NCBI RefSeq assembly: GCF_022810305.1
Contig: NZ_JALGQH010000030.1
Location: forward strand, 1 to 64,000
DNA length: 64,000 bases
Source of the DNA: Rhodococcus sp. ARC_M6
GTDB lineage: Bacteria; Actinomycetota; Actinomycetes; Mycobacteriales; Mycobacteriaceae
Direction of reading: 5' to 3'
Below, piece after piece: positions 7,636-16,135 of the stretch. Under the pieces are notes generated by a model. The model saw only the letters and a list, made by a program, of their open reading frames with translations, made no database searches and had not been told where the DNA came from. Both the position numbers and the translations under genes were made by a program. The first letter of the stretch is position 1. Every line of letters starts with the position of its first letter.

Positions 7636-9984
7636 GTGAACGCAGCCTCCCCAATTCCTGATCCCGGCGGGACCCCTGGCGAAACCTACGGACAGATGCT
7701 TCTCGGCCGCATCGTAGCGGGTGTCACGGGAAACGAAGATCCGTTGACCTTCACGGCGCAGCTACTTGCCCGCCGCGCACGGTTCGCCGAATGGCCGGAG
7801 TGGTTGCACCCCAGCGTCGTACGAACGTTGCGCGAGCACAGCGTGACCGCCCCCTGGACTCATCAGAGCGAAGCTGCCAACCTTGCCCATCAAGGGAAAC
7901 ACGTCGTCGTTGCCACCGGAACAGCGTCGGGCAAGTCACTGGCATACCAACTTCCGGTTCTGACTGCGATGGCGTCGGACCCGCTCGCTACCGCGCTGTA
8001 CCTCTCCCCCACCAAAGCGCTCGGCAGCGACCAACTACGAGCAGTGCTGTCCCTCACCGACTTCGACGCCGACCTACGGGGAACCAACCCGAGCGCGTAC
8101 GACGGGGACACATCGACGGAACTTCGTACCTGGGCGCGCGAGAACTCGCGATGGCTGTTCACCAATCCCGACATGCTGCATATTTCACTGCTCCGCACCC
8201 ACCAACGATGGGCACACTTCTTCCGCAATCTGAAATACGTGATTGTCGACGAATGCCACTCCTACCGTGGCGTCTTCGGATCCAATGTCGCCCTCATTCT
8301 CCGCCGATTGCGCCGCATCGCCGCCCGGTACGGAGCCGAACCCACCTTCATCCTGGCCAGTGCTACCACTGCCGACCCCGGCGTAGCCGCCTCACGGCTG
8401 ATCGGCGCTCACTGCGCCGAAGTCACAGACGACGGATCACCCCACGGACCGCGCACCGTCGCACTCTGGGAACCGCCACTCGTACCGGCACTCACCGGCG
8501 AGAACGGCAGCCCCGTACGTCGTCCTGCCGGCGCGGAAGCAGCCCGGATCATGGCAGACCTGATGATCGAAGGCGCTCGAACTCTCACCTTCGTTCGTTC
8601 GAGGCGCGGCGCCGAACTGACCGCCCTGGCGACCAAACGTCTACTCGCCGAAGTCGACACCGATCTAGCCGAACGCGTCGCACCGTACCGCGCCGGATAT
8701 CTCGCGGAAGATCGCCGAGAACTCGAAGCAGCTCTCGCGGACGGCACGCTGCTGGGAGCCGCGACCACCAACGCCCTCGAACTCGGCGTCGACATCGCCG
8801 GTCTCGACGCCGTTGTCGTAGCCGGCTTTCCGGGAACCGTGGCGTCGTTCTGGCAACAAGCAGGCCGGTCCGGCAGACGAGGCGAAGGATCGTTGGTCGT
8901 TTTGATCGCCCGTGACGATCCACTCGACACCTACCTCGTTCACCACCCCGCCGCGATTCTCGAGAAACCGGTCGAGGCTACCGTCACAGATCCCGGAAAT
9001 CCCTACGTTCTCGGACCTCAGCTTCTCTGTGCTGCAATGGAACTCCCTCTATCAGAAGCCGAGGTCGAGGCTTTCGGAGCACTCGAGGTCCTGACCGCAC
9101 TCGCCGAGCAGGGCAAAATCAGGCAACGCAAACACGGCTGGTTCGTCACAGCGGATTCCAACCCACACGGCTCCCTCGATATTCGCGGCGGCATCGGCAC
9201 CCAAGTCGCCATCGTCGACGGTCAATCCGGCCGAATGCTCGGAACTGTCGACGCCGGACGCGCGCCCGCCACCGTTCATCCGGGTGCAGTGCACATCCAC
9301 CAAGGTGAGTCGTACGTTGTCGACGAACTGGACTTGGAAGTCGGGCTTGCCCTCGTTCACGCGGAAAACCCCGACTGGACCACGTCAGCGCGCGAAACCA
9401 CCGAAATCACCGTCACCGAACAGCTCGAGCACAAGAATTACGGCGACATCGCCGTATCGCTCGTACGGGTCGAGGTCACGCATCAAGTTGTCGGCTACCT
9501 ACGTCGCCTGAACTCCGGCGAAGTCCTCGACTCGATCGAACTCGACATGCCCGAACATACTTTGCAGACGCGGGCCGTGATGTACACGATCACGCCAGAA
9601 CTCCTCGAATCCGTCGGTGTTACCCCGGAACGGTTCCCGGGATCACTCCACGCCGCGGAACACGCCGCGATCGGACTTCTGCCGTTGGTAGCGATCTGTG
9701 ATCGAGGAGATATCGGCGGAGTCTCGACTGCGGTACACGCCGACACCGGCCTGCCTACCGTCTTCGTCTACGACGGCCATGCCGGCGGCGCGGGATTCGC
9801 AGATCGCGGGCACAGTGAGCTCTCCCGCTGGCTCACCGCCACCCGCGACGCGATCACCTCCTGCGAGTGCTCCCACGGCTGCCCGTCGTGCGTCTACTCG
9901 CCCAAGTGCGGCAACGGAAACGACCCACTCGACAAAGACGGTGCCATACGAGTTCTGACGGCGGTCCTCGACACCATCAACTGA
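7636..9984 (+). CDS. DEAD/DEAH-box helicase with DUF1998 domain (MrfA/YprA-like)
   Basis: A 782-aa superfamily 2 helicase. Motif I is ATGTASGKS, motif II is VDECH in YVIVDECHSYRG, motif III is SATT, and motif VI is QQAGRSGRRG. The C-terminal domain carries the Cys-rich signature C-E-C-S-H-G-C-PSC-VYSPKC typical of DUF1998 helicases such as Bacillus MrfA (YprA), a 3'-5' DNA helicase that repairs mitomycin damage with the nuclease MrfB. No MrfB-like gene is adjacent. The GTG start at 7636 follows a GGAGAG. It corresponds to Rv3649. The stop is only four bases from the end of the convergent Tad operon. Confidence 0.92.
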   Translation: MNAASPIPDPGGTPGETYGQMLLGRIVAGVTGNEDPLTFTAQLLARRARFAEWPEWLHPSVVRTLREHSVTAPWTHQSEAANLAHQGKHVVVATGTASGKSLAYQLPVLTAMASDPLATALYLSPTKALGSDQLRAVLSLTDFDADLRGTNPSAYDGDTSTELRTWARENSRWLFTNPDMLHISLLRTHQRWAHFFRNLKYVIVDECHSYRGVFGSNVALILRRLRRIAARYGAEPTFILASATTADPGVAASRLIGAHCAEVTDDGSPHGPRTVALWEPPLVPALTGENGSPVRRPAGAEAARIMADLMIEGARTLTFVRSRRGAELTALATKRLLAEVDTDLAERVAPYRAGYLAEDRRELEAALADGTLLGAATTNALELGVDIAGLDAVVVAGFPGTVASFWQQAGRSGRRGEGSLVVLIARDDPLDTYLVHHPAAILEKPVEATVTDPGNPYVLGPQLLCAAMELPLSEAEVEAFGALEVLTALAEQGKIRQRKHGWFVTADSNPHGSLDIRGGIGTQVAIVDGQSGRMLGTVDAGRAPATVHPGAVHIHQGESYVVDELDLEVGLALVHAENPDWTTSARETTEITVTEQLEHKNYGDIAVSLVRVEVTHQVVGYLRRLNSGEVLDSIELDMPEHTLQTRAVMYTITPELLESVGVTPERFPGSLHAAEHAAIGLLPLVAICDRGDIGGVSTAVHADTGLPTVFVYDGHAGGAGFADRGHSELSRWLTATRDAITSCECSHGCPSCVYSPKCGNGNDPLDKDGAIRVLTAVLDTIN

Positions 9985-9988
9985 GCAC

Positions 9989-10339
9989 CTACCCGGACGG
10001 CCCGGCCCGAGCGGATGCCTCGGCGTCGCCGATGCCGAAGGCCGACAACAACACCGGCGCCCGCACCCGGACAACAACATCCCATTCCTCGATCACACAT
10101 TCCGCGAGGACAGTCCGCATCCGCACGGCAACTTCAGTGGCCTTCTCACACCCGGCGTCGCCGCCACGATCGAGCGCTCCCGCGCCGGCCAACGCCGAAA
10201 GGTCTGCCGAGGACTGGGCACTGTGGCGGGCGACAACTGCCGAACCGACATGCAGGAACCCGCCGGTAGCCACCACGATTCCCGCCAACGCAATGCATGA
10301 AAAGACTGTTGCAACACCGTCGTCGGACCGGATACTCAT
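9989..10339 (-). CDS. TadE/TadG-like pilus assembly protein (Rv3654c-like)
   Basis: A 116-aa protein with one N-terminal membrane helix (VFSCIALAGIVVATGGFLHVGSAV across the junction) followed by RHSAQSSADLSALAGAGAL, the pseudopilin-like segment seen in TadE/TadG minor pilins. The rest is predicted outside the membrane. It is the last gene of the minus-strand Tad operon and overlaps the preceding TadE gene by four bases. PGAP-type annotation calls this group helicase/secretion-neighbourhood TadE-like protein. Confidence 0.85.
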   Translation of the reverse strand: MSIRSDDGVATVFSCIALAGIVVATGGFLHVGSAVVARHSAQSSADLSALAGAGALDRGGDAGCEKATEVAVRMRTVLAECVIEEWDVVVRVRAPVLLSAFGIGDAEASARAGPSG

Positions 10340-10695
10340 CCGCTCACCCCTGGTTCGACCGACGCCACCGCCTCCGCTGAAATGTTCACCATCGGTAGCA
10401 ACGCGCTGTCTGCGCTCACCACCGCCACGACAAATCCGTCAACGATCTGTACCGAAATTCGTGCGTCGGAAGGACCGATACGACGCGCCGTGGTGATCGC
10501 ATTGTCGCGATCACCACGCGCGGTCAGTCTTGCCGCCTCACGAGCAGCATCCACGCACCGAACTTGCATCGACACGGCCAACACCGCTCCGATGCACAGC
10601 ACCACCACAGTGATGATCGAGGCAAGACCGATCGCAGCCTCGACTGTGACCGCACCGTCGTCGGATCTACGAATACTTCTCGTGGACAACATCAC
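10336..10695 (-). CDS. TadE family minor pseudopilin (Rv3655c-like)
   Basis: A 119-aa protein with a TadE-type N-terminus: a short basic leader, DDGAVTVEAAIGLASII, then a long hydrophobic helix and VRCVDAAREAARLTARGD. The Glu in VTVEAA occupies the position used for pseudopilin assembly. It overlaps the Flp gene upstream and the next TadE-like gene downstream by four bases each, so translation is probably coupled. It is expected to sit in the inner membrane and initiate or cap the pilus. Confidence 0.88.
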   Translation of the reverse strand: MMLSTRSIRRSDDGAVTVEAAIGLASIITVVVLCIGAVLAVSMQVRCVDAAREAARLTARGDRDNAITTARRIGPSDARISVQIVDGFVVAVVSADSALLPMVNISAEAVASVEPGVSG

Positions 10696-10895
10696 ACAGC
10701 TGTCTTGAGTGCTTTGTCGATGATCCCGGTGAGAGCTGTGACAATCGAATCACCAGTGACCACTGAGTAGAGAACTGCACCGAACGCCGCAGCCGCGATA
10801 GTCCCGATTGCATACTCTGCCGTGGACATTCCGTCGTCATCGGCAACCAGCAGCGTCAACCGGGCGGACAACCTACCCATCATTTCGGACATCAT
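10692..10895 (-). CDS. Flp/DUF4244 type IVb prepilin (Rv3656c-like)
   Basis: A 67-aa major pilin candidate. It has a charged leader ending in DDG, then MSTAEYAIGTIAAAAFGAVL. The G followed four residues later by the E-Y pair is the type IVb prepilin cleavage motif (G, then E at +5 and Y at +6). Cleavage would release a mature peptide of about 45 residues that is almost entirely one hydrophobic helix. The ATG at 10895 (a second ATG follows directly) is preceded by AGGAGGGG. No prepilin peptidase is encoded in the window, so processing must rely on an enzyme elsewhere. Confidence 0.88.
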   Translation of the reverse strand: MMSEMMGRLSARLTLLVADDDGMSTAEYAIGTIAAAAFGAVLYSVVTGDSIVTALTGIIDKALKTAV

Positions 10896-10951
10896 TTTCC
10901 CCTCCTGTAAACCGCGACAGCTGTTCTGCCGCGGAAGAATTGAGCTCTGCG

Positions 10952-11539
10952 TCAGATCAATCCGTCGCCGAGCACCGAAGTTGCCAATCCGATCACTACC
11001 GGCACTATGCCGAGGCAGAGAAAGGCAGGCAGAAAGCACAGCCCGAGCGGCCCGCTGATCAGCACACCGGCGCGTTCCGCTGATGCTGCTGAGGCATCCT
11101 CCGCCTCGTCTCTGCTTCGATCTGCGAGTTCAGTCATCGCGACCGAGAGCGACGTACCGGAACGCGAAGACCTACGAGCCAACCGCGCAAGCGATTCCGT
11201 GCCGGGATCAAGTGCAGCCTCGCTCCAGGCCACATCCGGATCTGCACCCAACGCTAATAGGTCTGCCACCCGGCGGAGCGTGTCGGCCATCGGGCTCGGA
11301 GCCGTAACGGCAACCGCGGCAACAGCCTCCGCGACCGGAAGCCCTCCCCGCAGACAGGCTGCCAGCAGATCGAAACTTGCCGCCACCGCAAGGGGATCGA
11401 TGTTGTCGACGTGCATCTGCGAGCCGGGAACGACATCCTCGACCCCACGAAAGATCTCCGCAGTCCGGGACAAAGACGTGCGGGCATTCGGAACGACAAG
11501 GAGCGAGCAACCAACCATCAGAGCGGCCTGCCACATCAT
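10952..11539 (-). CDS. Type II/IV secretion system F family protein, TadC-like (Rv3657c-like)
   Basis: A 195-aa inner-membrane platform protein. The central T2SF domain includes FDLLAACLRGGLPVAEAVAAVA and SLARLARRSSRSGTSLSVAMTELAD, and two hydrophobic segments lie at the C-terminus (VLISGPLGLCFLPAFLCLGIVPVVIG, read across the gap). The ATG at 11539 overlaps the stop of the TadB-like gene as ATGA, and an ATG codon follows directly. It pairs with the TadB-like protein to form the platform beneath the growing pilus. Confidence 0.88.
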   Translation of the reverse strand: MMWQAALMVGCSLLVVPNARTSLSRTAEIFRGVEDVVPGSQMHVDNIDPLAVAASFDLLAACLRGGLPVAEAVAAVAVTAPSPMADTLRRVADLLALGADPDVAWSEAALDPGTESLARLARRSSRSGTSLSVAMTELADRSRDEAEDASAASAERAGVLISGPLGLCFLPAFLCLGIVPVVIGLATSVLGDGLI

Positions 11540-12324
11540 GAGCTGACCTTCGCGGTGATTTTGTCGGTCCACAGCAGACCCAGGGAAACAAACACGGTTC
11601 CCGCGACGAGCATCATTCCGCCGGCACCTCCCCCGAAGAGCACAGTCAACGGGGACGCACCCATCAGTTCACCCAATCCGATACCGAGAAGCGGAAGTCC
11701 CGCAAGGACCGATGCCGTGGCTCTCGCGCCGGCCAAACCTGCTTCGGTGCGCTGGCGAAAGCGTCTGCGACCCAACATATCCGTCCGCACAGCGTCAAGC
11801 AGATCGGCGAGAGCCAACCCGTGGTCTTCGGCCACCGACCATACTGATCCGACTCGCGCCAACTCGCGCTCGACCAGCGAGCCGACAACTCCGAACGCGT
11901 CAGCAGCGGAGCCGCCCAATCGAGCCCGGGCAGAACCCCGTCGAAACACTTCCCCGACCTCACCCGCACACTCCTCACCGGCAACGGCACACGCAGAAGC
12001 CGGATGCGCACCGATCCGCAACTCCGCGATCAGAATCTCCAAGCCTGCAAGCAGGACAGAAAGTTCCGAGTCTCTCGACCGGGTTGCTTTCTTCCGCCGG
12101 CCACGAAGCATGGTCGTTCCGCAGATCACCCCGACGCCCACTATCGCCGAGAACCCGCCGAACACCCAACCCAAAAAGATCACCAGAACCGCCGCCGGCA
12201 GAACCCCTGGCACTTTCCGGGATGCGAATGTAGACCGATCAACAAGGAGATCAAGCCTTGTACGCGAATCCGCCACCGGCGCAACCATTACGGACAACGC
12301 ACACAGCAACAATGTCACGCTCAT
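11536..12324 (-). CDS. Type II/IV secretion system F family protein, TadB-like (Rv3658c-like)
   Basis: A 262-aa polytopic membrane protein with a T2SF domain in its second half (LLAGLEILIAELRIGAHPASACAVAGEE, read in parts) and membrane helices at both ends. It is the partner platform protein of TadC in type IVb pilus assembly. Its start overlaps the TadA stop by four bases and its stop overlaps the TadC start. The order ATPase, TadB, TadC, Flp, TadE, TadE-like is the same as in Rv3659c-Rv3654c. Confidence 0.88.
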   Translation of the reverse strand: MSVTLLLCALSVMVAPVADSRTRLDLLVDRSTFASRKVPGVLPAAVLVIFLGWVFGGFSAIVGVGVICGTTMLRGRRKKATRSRDSELSVLLAGLEILIAELRIGAHPASACAVAGEECAGEVGEVFRRGSARARLGGSAADAFGVVGSLVERELARVGSVWSVAEDHGLALADLLDAVRTDMLGRRRFRQRTEAGLAGARATASVLAGLPLLGIGLGELMGASPLTVLFGGGAGGMMLVAGTVFVSLGLLWTDKITAKVSS

Positions 12325-13505
12325 CGGATGAGGCTCTCTCGATCACGAAGGCGCAACAGTCGCTCGAGTTGATCGCGGCCCGGACCCACCGTCGGCCAGG
12401 CCTCGTTGATACGCACGAAGCCGTCGACACCACGCTCGATTACGCCGATCTGTTCGAGTCGCCTGGATCCGTCAGCGCTGCGATGAACGTGCAGGATCAC
12501 CTGGACTGCTGCTGCAAGCTGACTGTGCAACGCATTTCGGTCCATCCCACCCAACGCTGCCAGTGCCTCCAGCCTGGCCGGCACCTCCTCCGGAGAGTTG
12601 GCATGGATGGTTCCGGCGCCGCCGTCATGACCCGTATTCAAGGCTGTCAGAAGGTCGATGACCTCGGCTCCACGAACTTCTCCGACCACGATGCGGTCAG
12701 GTCGCATCCGCAGTGCCTGGCGTACGAGATCGCGTACCGTCACCTCCCCGACACCCTCCACATTCGGCGCACGTGCAACCAACCGGACGACATGGGGATG
12801 CGGCGGAGCCAACTCTGCGGCATCCTCGACACAGATGATCCGCTCTCGGGGATCGACAGCGCCCAGGACCGCCGACAGCAAAGTAGTTTTTCCGGCGCCG
12901 GTGCCACCGATCACCAGAAATGCCAAGCGGCACCTAATGATTCGATCGAGCAGCATTCGGGCCCCCGGTTCGATCGCGCCGCGTTCACACAGTGCGTCGA
13001 GACCCTGCGTCGCCGGCCGAAGCACGCGCAAGGACAAGCAGGTCCCGCCCTGCGCAACAGGTGCGAGAACAGCGTGCAACCGAACTCCGAAGTGACCGTC
13101 ACCCACACCGTGCAGACGGCCGTCGACCCACGGTTGCGCGTCGTCGAGTCGTCTACCCGCCGACAAAGCCAACCGCTGCGCTAGGCGTCGTACCGCGGCC
13201 TCGTCGGCAAATCTCACCGCGGTTCGCTCCAGCCCGACACCTCGATCCACCCACACCTCGTCCGGCGCGGTCACCAGAACATCGGCAACTCCAGGTTCGT
13301 GCAACAGCGATTCGAGCGGGCCCGCGCCGGTCAGTTCGGTCTGGAGGATTCGCAGCACCTCCAGCAAGTCGGTATCACCCAGCACCCCTGAGGATTCGGC
13401 GCGGACAGCGTCAGCCACCGTAGCCGCTGTCGGCTCCAGGCTTGTCGACGCCGTCAATCGTTCACGGACTCGCTCGAGCAAGTCCGCCGTGACCAGGCCA
13501 CTCAT
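12321..13505 (-). CDS. TadA/CpaF-type secretion ATPase (Rv3659c-like)
   Basis: A 394-aa hexameric ATPase that powers pilin assembly from the cytoplasmic side. The N-terminal domain is followed by Walker A GGTGAGKTTL, the Asp box ICVEDAAEL, Walker B RIVVGEVRGAE and the His box GHDGGAGTIHANS, all intact. I chose the ATG at 13505 because it overlaps the upstream stop as ATGA; the frame extends 25 codons further up, but into the upstream gene. It is the second gene of the Tad operon. Confidence 0.92.
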   Translation of the reverse strand: MSGLVTADLLERVRERLTASTSLEPTAATVADAVRAESSGVLGDTDLLEVLRILQTELTGAGPLESLLHEPGVADVLVTAPDEVWVDRGVGLERTAVRFADEAAVRRLAQRLALSAGRRLDDAQPWVDGRLHGVGDGHFGVRLHAVLAPVAQGGTCLSLRVLRPATQGLDALCERGAIEPGARMLLDRIIRCRLAFLVIGGTGAGKTTLLSAVLGAVDPRERIICVEDAAELAPPHPHVVRLVARAPNVEGVGEVTVRDLVRQALRMRPDRIVVGEVRGAEVIDLLTALNTGHDGGAGTIHANSPEEVPARLEALAALGGMDRNALHSQLAAAVQVILHVHRSADGSRRLEQIGVIERGVDGFVRINEAWPTVGPGRDQLERLLRLRDRESLIR

Positions 13506-14605
13506 GCTGCGGGGCCCCAGATGCGTGCCCCTGAGGTAATCGCGTCCAGAACGGCGCCGGCAGCAACACTCAAAGGGCAATGACGCGTCAATTCCAACCC
13601 GCCGCGCTCGAGCATCGATGCCAGCGATCGATGCCCACGCATGACAGCAATCAACGGCAATCCGAGCATGTTCGCGACATCGACCCCGCGGAGACCTCCT
13701 GGAGCCGGACCCCGCACCAGCAGCCCGATATTCGAATTATGTTCCGCCGCCCACACTCCCACCTTCTCGGCCGCGACGCATGACGCCACCGTGGCCGGGA
13801 CGACCATCACCACGAAGTCCGATGCTTCGAGAATCGCTTCGACCACCGGGCTTCGATCGCGCGGAACGTCGCACACAACCACGCCGCCCGACCGCCGTCC
13901 GGCGTCGAGCACCGCCCCCACAGCCGTGACGGTAGGACCGCGAACTTCCCGCCTGCTGCACGCGAGCACGCGCAGATCCTTTCCCAACGCGGGAAGTGCA
14001 TCGCGAAGCGCTTCCGGCGACAACCGGCCACCCTCGACCGTCAACGCCGACCAACGCAACCCCGGAACAGAATCGATACCGAGCAAGACGTCCGCGCCGC
14101 TTCCGAGGGCGTCGACGTCGACAAGCAATGTCGGTGTGTGACGAGCAGCAGACGTCAAGGCGATAGCGGCGGCACTCACGGAAGCCCCTGCTCCACCACA
14201 ACCGCCGACAACTGCCACGACTGTGCCGTCGCCGCGGCTTGCGGAATGCTCGGCCAGCACGGCGACCAACGCATTCTCGTCGGCGGGCAACGTGAACAGG
14301 GCCTGAGCCCCGATGGAGGTGGCGTACTTCCACTCGTCGATCGTGGGTTCGCCCTCGTTGACGATAAATACACGCGAACGTCTGGGGTTGCGACTCGAAC
14401 AAGCTCTGGCACTCGCCACGTCGAGAACTACCGCCGACGCCCGATTCCATTGCTGCCGCGAGACCGGATGTATCGCTTCGTCCACTGCCTGATCAATCGC
14501 GGCAGCCACGCGTCGCACACTGGCGAGAATCATCGGATCGTCGACCATCACCAGGACATCCGCGCCGGTCGGCCCTGGGCCCGCTGCTGCTGCCATCGAG
14601 TTCAT
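13502..14605 (-). CDS. Septum-site-determining-like / CpaE-like protein (Ssd, Rv3660c-like)
   Basis: A 367-aa MinD/ParA-superfamily protein that opens the Tad operon. Residues about 15-110 resemble a receiver-like CpaE N-terminus (DVLVMVDDPMILASVRRVAAA). A MinD-like domain follows, with VVAVVGGCGGAGASVSAAAI in the place of the deviant Walker A motif. The signature Lys residues are missing, so ATP hydrolysis is doubtful. In M. tuberculosis Ssd has been reported to affect division; in Tad systems CpaE/TadZ localises the apparatus. ATG at 14605 preferred; another is at 14596. Confidence 0.85.
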   Translation of the reverse strand: MNSMAAAAGPGPTGADVLVMVDDPMILASVRRVAAAIDQAVDEAIHPVSRQQWNRASAVVLDVASARACSSRNPRRSRVFIVNEGEPTIDEWKYATSIGAQALFTLPADENALVAVLAEHSASRGDGTVVAVVGGCGGAGASVSAAAIALTSAARHTPTLLVDVDALGSGADVLLGIDSVPGLRWSALTVEGGRLSPEALRDALPALGKDLRVLACSRREVRGPTVTAVGAVLDAGRRSGGVVVCDVPRDRSPVVEAILEASDFVVMVVPATVASCVAAEKVGVWAAEHNSNIGLLVRGPAPGGLRGVDVANMLGLPLIAVMRGHRSLASMLERGGLELTRHCPLSVAAGAVLDAITSGARIWGPAA

Positions 14606-14716
14606 GGGCAAGAGCCTGTTCTCGATCGCCCGGAAACGACAGACACCCGAAGAACTCTGTGGACAACTCGCGGACTGTGGATAACTCACACGCCGGGGTG
14701 CGCGACCGGAAAAGGG

Positions 14717-14782
14717 AACGACCCCCGCCTGGGGGGAGGCGGGGGTCGTTCATCAGTTCAGCCCCGGGGGGTTGGGCTGAAC
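14717..14782. terminator. Two adjacent strong hairpins in the ssd/HAD divergent region
   Basis: Hairpin 1 pairs AACGACCCCCGCCT (14717-14730) with its perfect complement (14737-14750) across GGGGGG. Hairpin 2 pairs GTTCAGCCC (14756-14764) with GGGCTGAAC (14774-14782). On the minus strand hairpin 1 is followed by TTCCCTTTTCC, like a terminator. The genes on both sides point away from this region, so the hairpins lie in a leader rather than at a gene end. They may attenuate transcription into the Tad operon or block antisense transcripts. Confidence 0.6.
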
Positions 14783-14929
14783 TCGTCCGAACGAATCGAA
14801 CTGCGCTAACCCTACACCGCGGCAATCCGAAAAATGCAAGCCTGAGCAGCACTGATTCAGAGATTTCGCCGCAGAATCCCACGCTTTCGAAGCACATACG
14901 AACCGTCTGTCGGACTATCCTCGGTAGCT

Positions 14930-15748
14930 GTGACCGACAAGCCTGCGAATGGACTGACAACCGGGCGGACTGCCGCTTTCTTCGACCTCGACAAGACCGT
15001 CATCGCCAAATCCAGCACGCTGGCTTTCAGCAAGCCGTTCTTCGCTCAGGGACTGATCAACCGACGCTCCGTCCTCAAGAGCAGTTACGCCCAATTTCTG
15101 TTTCTGCTCTCCGGTGCCGATCACGATCAGATGGAACGGATGCGCGAACACCTCACCGCAATGTGCGCCGGGTGGGATGTGGAACAGGTGAAATCGATCG
15201 TCGCAGAAACTCTGCACGACATCGTGGACCCACTCGTCTATGCCGAGGCTGCAGACCTGATCGCCGACCACAAGTTGCGAGGGCACGACGTCATCGTGGT
15301 GTCCGCTTCCGGAGAGGAAATCGTGGCTCCGATCGCGCGGGCGCTGGGGGCAACTCACTCTGTGGCGACGGCCATGAAGGAAACCGACGGGCACTACACC
15401 GGCGAGGTCGAGTTCTACTGCTACGGCCCCGGCAAGGTGGAAGCTATGGAACGACTCGCGGACCGGTACGGCTACGACCTCGGTTCAAGTTACGCCTACT
15501 CCGATTCCGTAACCGACTTGCCGATGCTCCAGGCCGTCGGACATCCTACGGCAGTCAACCCGGACCGCGCGCTTCGTAAGGCCGCGGCCGGAAACGGTTG
15601 GCCCATACTGACTTTCTCGAATCCGGTATCACTGCGGGCACGGTTGTCGGCGCAGTCGAACACTACGGTCGCAACTACGGCGGCAGTGGGGATAGGGGCC
15701 TTGACCGCCGGGGTTGTGACGTTTGCACTGTTGCGCCGAAAACGCTGA
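14930..15748 (+). CDS. HAD-IB family hydrolase with C-terminal membrane anchor (Rv3661-like)
   Basis: A 272-aa phosphatase of the SerB-like HAD-IB family. Motif I is FFDLDKTVI (nucleophile Asp and acid Asp), motif II is VVSASG, motif III is the Lys in GPGKVEAM, and motif IV is YSDSVTDLPML. The last 30 residues form a hydrophobic helix ending in LLRRKR, which suggests an inner-membrane anchor with the enzyme in the cytoplasm. The substrate is unknown; members of this family include lysophosphatidic acid-type and phosphoserine-type phosphatases. GTG start at 14930. The gene is followed by the Ms1 RNA region, as Rv3661 is. Confidence 0.9.
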   Translation: MTDKPANGLTTGRTAAFFDLDKTVIAKSSTLAFSKPFFAQGLINRRSVLKSSYAQFLFLLSGADHDQMERMREHLTAMCAGWDVEQVKSIVAETLHDIVDPLVYAEAADLIADHKLRGHDVIVVSASGEEIVAPIARALGATHSVATAMKETDGHYTGEVEFYCYGPGKVEAMERLADRYGYDLGSSYAYSDSVTDLPMLQAVGHPTAVNPDRALRKAAAGNGWPILTFSNPVSLRARLSAQSNTTVATTAAVGIGALTAGVVTFALLRRKR

Positions 15749-15813
15749 AATCCGAAGCCCACAAACAAGAATTGCCACTTGCTGTGAGCGGCGACACAGA
15801 GTACAAAGGAGTT

Positions 15814-16110
15814 ACGGAAGAACGGAAGGCCAGGAACGGCTCGGAAGAGAAGGACCGTTTCCCCAACTGAAATTCCCAGCACGGGCACTAGGGCACCCAC
15901 GCGGAGCACAAGCCACTATAAGGGCAGAAGCGTTGTGGGCCTGCGAGATTCGTTCAGTTTGAGCGAGGACTCCGCACAGGTTGCGGAGACAAACTCAGAA
16001 GAGCGATCCCTCGCCGAGGCCACCCACACAACCCACCGAGCACGCTTGGTAACGAGCAGTCCGTGCTAACGGGCGGCGAAGTCGATTTATCGGCAGCGCC
16101 GCCCGTTTTG
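15814..16110 (+). ncRNA. Ms1-type (MTS2823) 6S-like RNA
   Basis: The 387-base gap between the Rv3661-like and Rv3662c-like genes is the place where mycobacteria encode Ms1 (MTS2823), an RNA of about 300 nt that binds the RNA polymerase core. Here the region has no coding frame but has clear RNA structure, for example ACTCCGCA-CAGG-TTGCGGAG inside an outer GTTTG/CAAAC pair near 15955-16000, and it ends in an intrinsic terminator with a T-tract. A possible promoter is TTGCTG (15779-15784) and TACAAA (15802-15807) with a 17-base spacer, giving a start near 15814 and a length near 297. The ends are estimates; a second possible -10, TATAAG at 15917-15922, would give a shorter RNA. Confidence 0.7.
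16069..16109 (+). terminator. Intrinsic terminator of the Ms1 RNA
   Basis: ACGGGCGGCG (16069-16078) pairs perfectly with CGCCGCCCGT (16097-16106) and is followed by TTTTG. The orientation is plus strand, matching the proposed Ms1 transcript. Confidence 0.85.
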
Positions 16111-16135
16111 TGCGTGCACCTAGTTAGTGGTGGAA

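Noticed and set aside
7791-8915. 374-codon open frame inside the helicase gene
   Set aside because: Arg/His/Pro-rich shifted-frame reading of the helicase, with no motif.
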